6,425 nucleotides of DNA from Acidobacteriota bacterium. Its GTDB lineage: Bacteria; Acidobacteriota; Terriglobia; Terriglobales; Acidobacteriaceae. The DNA lies in contig JAJYSL010000248.1 of assembly GCA_021793595.1 (NCBI GenBank), forward strand, positions 1 to 6,425, read 5' to 3'. The notes below the pieces were generated by a model. That model was given only the letters and a program-made list of their open reading frames with translations. It did no database searches and was not told the DNA's origin. Positions 1 to 5,581 of this stretch are shown here, piece by piece. Position 1 is the stretch's first letter, and each line of letters begins with the position of its first letter. The position numbers were made by a program, and so were the translations under genes.

Positions 1-148
1 TGCTGAGCCGATTTTGACTGGCCGGGGTGAAACTATGTCTTGCATAAGCTGTTGAGCAGCTGACCGCGCTCAGAAGCGGCGCTCCGCGGCAGTTGCAGCC
101 TGTTTGCAGCCAGATGCCCTGCATGAGATTACGGATCCGCGCCTCCTA

Positions 149-177
149 TTGATTTTTAGAGCATTTCTTAGTAAGAT
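149..177 (+). promoter_or_regulatory. Candidate sigma70 promoter for the small ORF at 274
   Basis: The -35-like hexamer TTGATT (149-154) and the -10-like hexamer TAAGAT (172-177) are separated by exactly 17 bases, and each matches four of six consensus positions. Transcription would begin near 184 and give a leader of about 90 bases before the ATG at 274. The surrounding stretch is AT-rich compared with the rest of the window. This is a reading of motifs only; no start site is known. Confidence 0.45.
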
Positions 178-197
178 TAAAGATGGTCACGCCTTCG

Positions 198-214
198 CAC
201 CCTCTGCAAGGGTG
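198..214 (+). promoter_or_regulatory. Leader hairpin upstream of the small ORF
   Basis: CACCCT (198-203) and AGGGTG (209-214) are perfect inverted repeats around the five-base loop CTGCA, giving a six-pair stem. It lies inside the predicted leader, between the promoter at 149-177 and the ribosome binding site near 257. A pyrimidine-rich stretch follows (219-230), but there is no clean T run, so it does not look like an intrinsic terminator. It could stabilise the mRNA, bind a protein, or be chance. Confidence 0.3.
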
Positions 215-273
215 ATCGCACTTTCTCTCGTTGAACCCGCACACATTCTAGCCAGCAAAGGAATAGCGAATTC

Positions 274-501
274 ATGGCAAAACGCCGCGGAAATCCAAAC
301 TGGGGCAAGCCCGAACCGATCGGTCCGGTTGTACCTACGGTGACTTCTTTTGAACAGGTTGTCAAGGAATACAAGCTAACACCGGATCAATACATTCGCT
401 CCACTCGCTTACGGGAATGGGCACGCCGGAACAAAAACTCGAAGTATATTCCGGAAGCCCTGCTCGAAGCCTGGGGATTTGAGATCGAATCCTCGCTCTA
501 A
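274..501 (+). CDS. Small basic protein of unknown function (75 aa)
   Basis: I cannot assign a function. The ATG at 274 is preceded by AAAGGA (257-262), a reasonable though slightly distant ribosome binding site. The 75-residue product has a strongly basic, Gly/Pro/Asn-rich start (MAKRRGNPNWGKP), a short linker, and then a region predicted to be helical from about residue 24 to 70, rich in charged residues (EQVVKEY, STRLREWARRNKNSKY). There is no signal peptide or membrane segment, so it should be cytoplasmic. The balance of Arg/Lys and aromatic residues would suit nucleic-acid or ribosome binding, but this is only a guess. The gene has its own promoter-like sequence and is followed 22 bases later by an intrinsic terminator, so it seems to be a monocistronic unit. 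Similar small proteins occur in Acidobacteriota as far as I recall, which supports it being a real gene. Confidence 0.75.
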   Translation: MAKRRGNPNWGKPEPIGPVVPTVTSFEQVVKEYKLTPDQYIRSTRLREWARRNKNSKYIPEALLEAWGFEIESSL

Positions 502-523
502 AAAAAACAGTTCGCAAAGGGTG

Positions 524-554
524 ATGCCACCTCAAGCGGGGTGGCATTTCTTTT
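524..554 (+). terminator. Rho-independent terminator after the small ORF
   Basis: ATGCCACC (524-531) and GGTGGCAT (540-547) form a perfect eight-pair stem around an eight-base loop. The stem is followed at once by the T-rich run TTTCTTTT (547-554), and an A-rich stretch (500-508) lies upstream. It begins 22 bases after the small ORF stops. Because it lies between the two genes, it argues that ribBA is transcribed from its own promoter and does not begin at the in-frame TTG at 479 or the ATG at 524. Confidence 0.8.
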
Positions 555-565
555 GCGAGAAGGTG

Positions 566-591
566 TTTACAACAAGGCGTCTGGGTACAAT
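566..591 (+). promoter_or_regulatory. Candidate promoter for ribBA, possibly leaderless
   Basis: TACAAT (586-591) matches five of six positions of the -10 consensus. TTTACA (566-571) is -35-like but only 14 bases upstream, shorter than the usual 16-18. Transcription from this -10 would begin about seven bases later, at 598-599, which is the ATG itself. There is no purine-rich ribosome binding site in 592-598. Placement directly after the terminator at 524-554 fits a gene with its own promoter. Confidence 0.35.
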
Positions 592-598
592 AACTGTA

Positions 599-1771
599 AT
601 GGTCGCGCCCACTCCATTTGTCGATGTTCCAATCGCACTCGAAGAGATTCGGGCCGGTCGCATGATCGTCGTGGTTGACGACGAGAACCGTGAGAACGAA
701 GGCGACCTGACACTGGGGGCGGAGTTCGTTACTCCAGAAGCCATCAACTTTATGGCGCGTTTCGGACGCGGCCTGATTTGTCTGGCGCTCACGGAAGATC
801 GAGCGGACCATCTTCGTCTTCGACCCATGACGGAAGAAAATACCTCGCGTTTTGGTACGGCATTCACCGAGAGCATCGAGGCTCGTGAAGGAGTGACCAC
901 GGGAATCAGCGCGCATGATCGTGCCCACACGATTCGCGTCGCGATCGATCCGAAGTCGGGAGCAGCGGACCTGGCGCGGCCGGGACACGTATTTCCGCTG
1001 CGAGCACGCCGGGGCGGCGTGCTGGTGCGTGCCGGCCAGACAGAAGCGTCTGTAGATTTGGCGCGCATGGCCGGGCTGATCCCCGCCGGAGTGATCTGCG
1101 AAATCATGAAAGACGATGGCACCATGGCGCGCGTGCCCGACCTGATCGACTTCTGCGGAGAACACGGCATCAAGTTGCTGACGGTCGCAGAACTGATTCG
1201 ATATCGCCTGCAAAACGAGCGGAATATTTATCGCGTGGCGGAATCGATGCTGCCCACCCCCTTTGGGGGGTTCCGCATGATTGCATATGAGAGCGAGGTG
1301 GATGGCGGAGAAAGCCATGTCGCACTCGTTTATGGCGATGTTGCGGAAGGTGACGAACCGGTACTGGTCCGGGTACATACACACTGTTTGGCCGGCGATG
1401 TGTTTGGCACTCCACTATGCGATTGCCAGCAGGTCGTGCGACGTTCGCTGCAGATGATCTCCGAAGCCGGACGCGGTGCCTTGATTTATCTGCATAACAA
1501 CACAAAAGGTTTTGGCATCGATACCAAAGGGCCTGAGGCGCGGCTGGTGTTTCATCGCGATCCGCGCGCGCATGAGCGCAGTGAAGACCGTCAGTATCGC
1601 ATCCTGCGCCAGGTGGGGTTAGGCGGCCAGATTCTTTCCGACCTGAAGATTCGCAAGATTCGTTTGCTGACAAATACGCCTACGCACGTTCCCGCGCTGC
1701 AAGGCTTCAACGTTGAAATTGTCGAACAAGTTCCCATCCCGATGGAAAAATCCTCCCTGCTTGTGAGTTGA
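599..1771 (+). CDS. ribBA: RibBA-type protein: DHBP synthase fused to a degenerate GTP cyclohydrolase II domain (RibBX-like)
   Basis: This 390-residue cytoplasmic protein belongs to riboflavin synthesis. Residues 1-205 are 3,4-dihydroxy-2-butanone 4-phosphate synthase, which converts ribulose 5-phosphate to the four-carbon precursor of riboflavin. The motifs DDENRENEGD (27-36, with Glu32), RPGH (127-130) and CEIM (167-170) are present. The usual GHTEA motif is GQTEA here, so the second metal ligand is Gln147. Residues 217-380 match GTP cyclohydrolase II. Zinc ligands Cys263, Cys274 and Cys276 remain, but the RQEGR loop is HNNTK (299-303), and positions matching E. coli Tyr105 and Asp126 are Ala314 and Ile335. 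The C-terminal tail usual in the family is also missing. The first domain is probably active and the second probably not. I chose the ATG at 599 because family homology begins there and an intrinsic terminator covers the region upstream. The neighbours are not riboflavin genes, and no FMN riboswitch is visible. Confidence 0.92.
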   Translation: MVAPTPFVDVPIALEEIRAGRMIVVVDDENRENEGDLTLGAEFVTPEAINFMARFGRGLICLALTEDRADHLRLRPMTEENTSRFGTAFTESIEAREGVTTGISAHDRAHTIRVAIDPKSGAADLARPGHVFPLRARRGGVLVRAGQTEASVDLARMAGLIPAGVICEIMKDDGTMARVPDLIDFCGEHGIKLLTVAELIRYRLQNERNIYRVAESMLPTPFGGFRMIAYESEVDGGESHVALVYGDVAEGDEPVLVRVHTHCLAGDVFGTPLCDCQQVVRRSLQMISEAGRGALIYLHNNTKGFGIDTKGPEARLVFHRDPRAHERSEDRQYRILRQVGLGGQILSDLKIRKIRLLTNTPTHVPALQGFNVEIVEQVPIPMEKSSLLVS

Positions 1772-1812
1772 CCAAAGTGCTTCGCGGCTACGCAAAAAAG
1801 ACGTGACAACCG

Positions 1813-1845
1813 CCTCAAGTTGAGATATCGTGCATGGGTTTGAGG
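1813..1845 (+). promoter_or_regulatory. Possible stem covering the ribosome binding site of the 1853 gene
   Basis: CCTCAA (1813-1818) is the exact complement of TTGAGG (1840-1845), which contains the GAGG ribosome binding site of the ATG at 1853. Pairing would hide that site, with a loop of about 21 bases. The same left arm is part of an 11-base palindrome, CTCAAGTTGAG (1814-1824). Whether this region is transcribed as a leader is unknown, so this is a weak candidate. Confidence 0.2.
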
Positions 1846-1852
1846 TAAGCCC

Positions 1853-2644
1853 ATGAGCATCGTTGCCAGTTCCCCTGCTGCGAAGAACTCCCCATGTATT
1901 TCGCCTCAATGTTTTTCTGCCGGAAAGGCGTGGACTTATTGTCTCTTTCCGTTTGCCAGCGCAATTGTTATTGCTTCATTCCTGTTGGCCACTATCGCCG
2001 ATGCCCAACAGACACAGCTCAAACGGTACGACTTATATGTCGGATTCGCTGACTTGAACAGTCCAGCTTTAGGCCTGAATCAGACGGGACTGCACACACA
2101 ATTCGGCGTGAATGTGCGCGAGTGGTATGCTCTGGGTTTTGATTACAGCGTCAGCCGTGGCTCGACAGTCTTGAAGCCCGACCTGCTGCCCGTCACCCTT
2201 CAGGAGCAACTGGCTCCTCTCATTCTGGCCTACATCCAGGCCGGAGTCGTTCCGCCGACCTATCAACTGAAGCTGCCGGCCCATATCATGACGCAATCCT
2301 TTGCTGCGGGCCCGCAATTCTCCTACCGGCATTTCCGGCGGGTCACCTTATTCGTGCGTCCATCTGTTGGAGCATTCCGTCTGGCGGCTACGCTCCATCC
2401 GGCTGATCCGTTGGCCACGGAAGTCTCCCAGTTGCTCGCTCCGTCCAACCCAACGGTCGACTGGACAGGGTTTTATGGATTCGGCGGCGGAGATGAAATT
2501 CTACTCACTCCCCATTTCGGCGTGCGCAGCCAAATGGATGTTGTCTACAATCACCCATTCAACGACATTCTGGCCAATGGTTTTTGGACGATGCGGTATT
2601 CGGTCGGTCTGAATATCCATGCGGGTAAGAATATTTTGAAGTAG
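1853..2644 (+). CDS. Exported protein, probable outer-membrane beta-barrel, function unknown
   Basis: The 263-residue product has a long N-terminal region, a hydrophobic segment at about 31-48 (LFPFASAIVIASFLLATI) and an Ala-Asp-Ala site before Gln52, typical of signal peptidase I cleavage. The mature part has alternating polar and hydrophobic stretches with many Gly and aromatic residues: YDLYVGFADL (59-68), QFGVNVREWYALGFDYSV (83-100), FSYRHFRRVTLFVRPSVGAF (156-175), WTGFYGFGGGDEIL (204-217), HFGVRSQMDVVYN (221-233) and WTMRYSVGLNIHA (245-257). This pattern suggests a small beta-barrel in the outer membrane. The region 111-148 may be a long loop. It does not end in the aromatic residue typical of many barrels. 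The start is supported by GAGGT (1842-1846), six bases before the ATG. It lies 81 bases after ribBA on the same strand with no clear terminator between, so read-through is possible, but no shared function is evident. Confidence 0.8.
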   Translation: MSIVASSPAAKNSPCISPQCFSAGKAWTYCLFPFASAIVIASFLLATIADAQQTQLKRYDLYVGFADLNSPALGLNQTGLHTQFGVNVREWYALGFDYSVSRGSTVLKPDLLPVTLQEQLAPLILAYIQAGVVPPTYQLKLPAHIMTQSFAAGPQFSYRHFRRVTLFVRPSVGAFRLAATLHPADPLATEVSQLLAPSNPTVDWTGFYGFGGGDEILLTPHFGVRSQMDVVYNHPFNDILANGFWTMRYSVGLNIHAGKNILK

Positions 2645-2650
2645 GTTTCA

Positions 2651-2674
2651 GGTCCGCTTGGGTACAAGCCGATT
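2651..2674. terminator. Candidate bidirectional terminator between convergent genes
   Basis: GCTTG (2656-2660) and CAAGC (2665-2669) form a perfect five-pair stem with the four-base loop GGTA. Beyond one mismatch the pairing continues for two Watson-Crick pairs and two G-T pairs. On the plus strand it runs into a short T-containing stretch (2673-2679), and the stop codons of the two converging genes flank it. The stem is short and has no strong T run on either side, so efficiency is doubtful. Confidence 0.35.
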
Positions 2675-3321
2675 TAATTGCCGAGAGCCCGAAATATCGG
2701 CGGTACCTGGCTGGCCAAACCTTCTCGTTGCAAGTCTTCCTGAAGATGATGAACGCCGCGGAATAAAAGACTATGGATTCCGACGGCCCGCGCGCCCTCT
2801 ACATTTTCCAGGCGGTCGTCAAGAAAGAGCGCTTCGTCGGCGAGAACATTCAATTTCTCCAGCGTATGTTCGTAGATCGCTGCCATCGGTTTGATCAAGT
2901 TCAGCTCACAGGACCAGGTGAGGTGATGAAAGCGGTCCAGCCAGCCAAAGTTTTCTCGCATGTAGGCGAGCAGGTCTTGGCCCATATTCGACAGGATGGC
3001 GGTCTTCATTCCAGATGCGCGAACACGATTCACCCATTCCAGCATGATAGGGTCGACAGTCGCCCATAGCAGAACATCCTGCTCGATCAGCGCTTCGATT
3101 TGTTCCGGAGAAAGAGACACACCTGTATCGCGTGCAATCGTCGGCCAGTAGGTATGGCCGTTCAACGTGCCGCGGTCGTAATCCAGACGATATTTCCAGT
3201 AATGCGCATCGAAAATTTCCGGTGAAAGACCGGAGATTTCCAGCAGGCGTGCGCGTGCGCCCGGTTCCGGCGGACCAGACAGCACAAGACCATAATCGAA
3301 AATAACAGCGCGCAAGGGCAT
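2674..3321 (-). CDS. HAD-superfamily hydrolase (subfamily IA), substrate unknown
   Basis: The 215-residue product has the four HAD motifs in order. Motif I is IFDYG (7-11), with nucleophile Asp9. Motif II is ILSN (109-112), with Ser111. Motif III is Lys144 in LIKP, and motif IV is LFLDD (165-169), with Asp168 and Asp169. Residues 15-85 form the helical cap typical of small phosphatases. The residue two after the nucleophile is Gly, where most HAD phosphatases have an acid-base Asp; the same FD-x-G pattern occurs in YihX-like and other subfamily IA proteins, so activity is not excluded. It is probably a cytoplasmic phosphatase acting on a small phosphate ester. The ATG at 3321 is chosen because HAD proteins begin just before motif I. 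An in-frame ATG at 3399 would add 26 residues that match nothing I recognise, and neither start has a well-placed ribosome binding site. It follows pgk and tpiA on the same strand, which may link it to triose-phosphate metabolism. Confidence 0.85.
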   Translation of the reverse strand: MPLRAVIFDYGLVLSGPPEPGARARLLEISGLSPEIFDAHYWKYRLDYDRGTLNGHTYWPTIARDTGVSLSPEQIEALIEQDVLLWATVDPIMLEWVNRVRASGMKTAILSNMGQDLLAYMRENFGWLDRFHHLTWSCELNLIKPMAAIYEHTLEKLNVLADEALFLDDRLENVEGARAVGIHSLLFRGVHHLQEDLQREGLASQVPPIFRALGN

Positions 3322-3449
3322 GAAGTTTGGGCGACGAACGAGAAAGCCGGCGGTTACAACAATGGAAGCGGACTGGCCAGCGCAACCATTCGAGAACATG
3401 GCTGCGCGGCGTTCCTATTCAAGAATACATGCAGCAAAAACCTCTCGAA

Positions 3450-4205
3450 CTAGTAGAGAACAATTTTGGAAAACGAGTGCGGGTCGAGGCTCGCACCGCC
3501 CACCAAAGCGCCATCGATGTCTTCCTGGCCCATCAATGCGCTGGCGTTGTCCGGTTTTACGCTGCCGCCGTAGAGGATGCGCATTTTATCGGCGATTTCA
3601 CGGCTCAGTGAGCGTGCCACCTGCTCGCGAATGATGTGATGGGCATCCGCAGCCATCTGTGGAGTGGCTGTTTTGCCGGTGCCAATAGCCCACACGGGCT
3701 CGTAGGCAATCACGATGGAATGAGCAGCATCCTGCGCGATGCCATCGAGAGCTTTTGAGGTTTGCCGCAGCAATACTTCTTCCGTTTGGCCAGCCTCGCG
3801 CTCGGCCAGCAATTCGCCCACGCAGACGATCGGCGTCAATTTGTGCTTCAGAGCCGTATGCAGTTTTTTGTTGACGGTTTCATCTGTCTCGCCGAAGAAC
3901 TGACGGCGTTCCGAGTGACCGAGGATGACGTGCGTGCATCCGCACGCAACCAACATCGCCGCTGAGATCTCTCCGGTGAACGCGCCTTCTTCGTGCCAGA
4001 TCATGTTCTGCCCGCCGACGTGGATGTGGCTGCCGCGAGTGCCCGCAACCACAGCGGCAATGTCGACGAAGGGAGGACAGAGGACAATTTCATCGCGAGT
4101 ATGGTGCTGAACCAGAGGCAGAAAGGTCGTTACAAATTCGCTCGACTGGAACGGTGTTTTGTACATTTTCCAGTTGGCTGCAATCAGGGGCTTGCGAGTG
4201 CTCAC
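3450..4205 (-). CDS. tpiA: Triosephosphate isomerase
   Basis: This glycolytic enzyme interconverts dihydroxyacetone phosphate and glyceraldehyde 3-phosphate in the cytoplasm, usually as a homodimer. The 251-residue length is normal for the family. The catalytic residues are all present: Asn11 and Lys13 in AANWKM, His97 in ILGHSERR, and Glu169 in AYEPVW. The flexible lid follows at about 170-179 ([10 protein letters not shown]), and the phosphate-binding segments YGGSV (212-216) and GALVGGASL (232-240) are intact. Translation starts at a GTG whose last two bases are the first two of the pgk TGA stop (shared GTGA at 4202-4205). A good ribosome binding site, GGAG, lies inside the end of pgk at 4214-4217, eight bases from the GTG. 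It is therefore co-transcribed and probably translationally coupled with pgk. No secG follows, although that order is frequent in other bacteria. Confidence 0.98.
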   Translation of the reverse strand: MSTRKPLIAANWKMYKTPFQSSEFVTTFLPLVQHHTRDEIVLCPPFVDIAAVVAGTRGSHIHVGGQNMIWHEEGAFTGEISAAMLVACGCTHVILGHSERRQFFGETDETVNKKLHTALKHKLTPIVCVGELLAEREAGQTEEVLLRQTSKALDGIAQDAAHSIVIAYEPVWAIGTGKTATPQMAADAHHIIREQVARSLSREIADKMRILYGGSVKPDNASALMGQEDIDGALVGGASLDPHSFSKIVLY

Positions 4206-5422
4206 GTGGTCTTCTCCGTCAGGGCTTCTACGCCCGGTAATTTTTTGCCTTCGAGGAATTCAAGCGACGCACCACCGCCGGTCGAAATATGTGTGATTTT
4301 ATCGGCAACTCCGGCTTTGTGAACCGCGGCCACGGAATCTCCCCCGCCGACGATTGAAATCGCCGAGGGATTGTCTGCGACGGCCTGGGCCACCTGCATG
4401 GTTCCATGCGCGAAGGCCGGCATTTCGAAGACTCCCATCGGGCCATTCCAAACGATGGTGCGGGCACGGGAGATTTCATCTACAAAAAGATCGATTGTTT
4501 CCGGACCAATGTCGAGTGCCATCCAGTCAGCAGGGAAGGGCTTATCGCCGACGGAGAGTTTGGTTTGAGCATCGGGGGCAAATTTATCCGCCAGAACGTG
4601 ATCCACGGGCAGCAGAAAACGCACGCCGCGCTTGGCTGCCATCTCCATCGCCTCCCGCGCCACATCGAGCTTCTCCACCTCCAGCAGTGACTTGCCGACA
4701 TCCTGTCCCTTGGCTTTCAGGAAGGTGTACGCCATGCCCCCGCCAATCAGCAGCGCATCGACCTTGTCGAGCAAATTATGGATCACTTGAATTTTGTCCG
4801 AAACCTTGGCGCCGCCCAGGATGGCGATAAACGGCTTTTCCGGATCGCTGAGCGCTTTGCCCAGGTAGGTCAATTCTTTTTCCATCAACAGACCGGCGGC
4901 TGACTTGGCGACGAAATGCGTAACGCCCTCCGTGGAGGCATGCGCGCGATGGGCGCTGCCAAAAGCGTCATTCACGTACAGGTCGCAAAGTTTTGCCAGT
5001 TGCTGGGCAAAGATGGGATCATTCTTCTCTTCTTCCGCATGGAAGCGAAGGTTCTCCAACAGCAGTACCTGCCCGGACTCCAACATGCGCACCATTTCCT
5101 CCGGAGTCTCTCCCACGCAGTCGGGCGAGAATCCGACATTTACCGACTGGCCGAGGCTGTGCCCCAGAAGCTGACGCAGGCGATCGACGACCGGGCGCAG
5201 GCTCATCTTGGAATTGGGCTTTCCTTTGGGACGGCCCAGGTGAGAAGCGAGAATCACTTTGGCGCGGTGACGAAGGGCATATTCCAGTGTCGGCAGTGTC
5301 TCGCGGATGCGCGTGTCATCCATAATTTGCGTTCCGTCTTCCGAGAGAGGGACGTTGAAGTCCACGCGAATCAGGACGTGCTGATGTTCCAGGGAAAGAT
5401 CGCGAATCGATAGTTTTGCCAT
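4202..5422 (-). CDS. pgk: Phosphoglycerate kinase
   Basis: This cytoplasmic enzyme transfers phosphate between 1,3-bisphosphoglycerate and ADP, the first ATP-yielding step of glycolysis. The 406-residue product has the usual two-domain layout. The N-terminal substrate domain shows RVDFNVP (19-25), SHLGRPKG (60-67), LLENLRFH (121-128) and [13 protein letters not shown] (151-163). The C-terminal nucleotide domain shows LGGAKVSDK (202-210), [11 protein letters not shown] (225-234-region), WNGPMGVFE (325-333), the glycine-rich VGGGDSVAA (358-366) and [11 protein letters not shown] (380-390). The ATG at 5422 starts the protein as MAKLSIRDL, the usual N-terminus. An in-frame TTG at 5506 would add 28 residues outside the family. 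No strong ribosome binding site precedes the ATG. It is the first gene of the pgk-tpiA pair, and gapA, a common partner, is not next to it. Confidence 0.98.
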   Translation of the reverse strand: MAKLSIRDLSLEHQHVLIRVDFNVPLSEDGTQIMDDTRIRETLPTLEYALRHRAKVILASHLGRPKGKPNSKMSLRPVVDRLRQLLGHSLGQSVNVGFSPDCVGETPEEMVRMLESGQVLLLENLRFHAEEEKNDPIFAQQLAKLCDLYVNDAFGSAHRAHASTEGVTHFVAKSAAGLLMEKELTYLGKALSDPEKPFIAILGGAKVSDKIQVIHNLLDKVDALLIGGGMAYTFLKAKGQDVGKSLLEVEKLDVAREAMEMAAKRGVRFLLPVDHVLADKFAPDAQTKLSVGDKPFPADWMALDIGPETIDLFVDEISRARTIVWNGPMGVFEMPAFAHGTMQVAQAVADNPSAISIVGGGDSVAAVHKAGVADKITHISTGGGASLEFLEGKKLPGVEALTEKTT

Positions 5423-5457
5423 AGGGTTTTTCACTTGCTCGTTTGTATGCTGATGAA

Positions 5458-5463
5458 ATTCTA
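5458..5463 (-). promoter_or_regulatory. Candidate -10 element for pgk-tpiA
   Basis: On the minus strand TAGAAT (5463 down to 5458) matches five of six positions of the -10 consensus. Transcription would start near 5451, giving a leader of about 29 bases before the pgk ATG. No convincing -35 hexamer is found at 16-18 bases. It sits in the 159-base gap between the creatininase gene and pgk, where a promoter is expected. Confidence 0.3.
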
Positions 5464-5514
5464 ATACTTTTCCTGCATCCGAAACTCGTCTGACCCGGTA
5501 AGCCAAGCGCCCCC

Positions 5515-5547
5515 AAAAAAAAGCGGACAGAAGATTGTTGTTTGCCC
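5515..5547 (-). terminator. Weak candidate terminator after the creatininase-family gene
   Basis: On the minus strand GGGCA (5547-5543) can pair with TGTCC (5529-5525), five pairs including one G-U, and two bases later comes a run of eight T (5522-5515). It lies 35 bases after the creatininase-family stop codon and before the pgk -10 candidate, which is where a terminator would belong. The stem is short and the loop is 13 bases, so the call rests mainly on the T run and the position. Confidence 0.25.
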
Positions 5548-5581
5548 CATAGCTTGCGTCGATTGCGCGAGTGCAGCGATG

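Noticed and set aside
1..55. Possible gene ends at the left edge: a plus-strand frame ending in TGA at 53-55, or a minus-strand frame starting with ATG at 45
   Set aside because: Only about 15-17 residues are visible in either case, no motif is recognisable, neither has a ribosome binding site I can use, and the two overlap, so neither can be preferred.
104..343. Open frame of 79 codons on the plus strand
   Set aside because: It starts at TTG without a ribosome binding site, contains the predicted promoter and leader of the next gene, and overlaps the better supported start at 274.
479..598. N-terminal extension of RibBA from the TTG at 479 or the ATG at 524
   Set aside because: The stretch overlaps the previous gene and an intrinsic terminator, and DHBP synthase homology starts at the ATG at 599.
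555..598. FMN riboswitch upstream of the riboflavin gene
   Set aside because: Only 44 bases are available after the terminator, far too few for the RFN element, and none of its conserved segments is visible.
362..1384. Long open frame (340 codons) on the minus strand across ribBA
   Set aside because: It lies antisense to a clearly recognised gene, its translation resembles no family I know, and its composition (many Arg, His, Cys) is typical of a shadow frame in GC-rich DNA.
3436..3458. Hairpin and T run at the end of tpiA on the minus strand
   Set aside because: The stem has only four pairs (CTCT/AGAG), it overlaps the last codons of tpiA, and five T follow; too weak to call a terminator.
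5510..5522. Adjacent homopolymers C5 and A8
   Set aside because: It may be a slippage-prone tract, but it lies between genes with no start codon or promoter hexamer spaced by it, so there is no sign of phase variation. The T run is already used in the weak terminator call.
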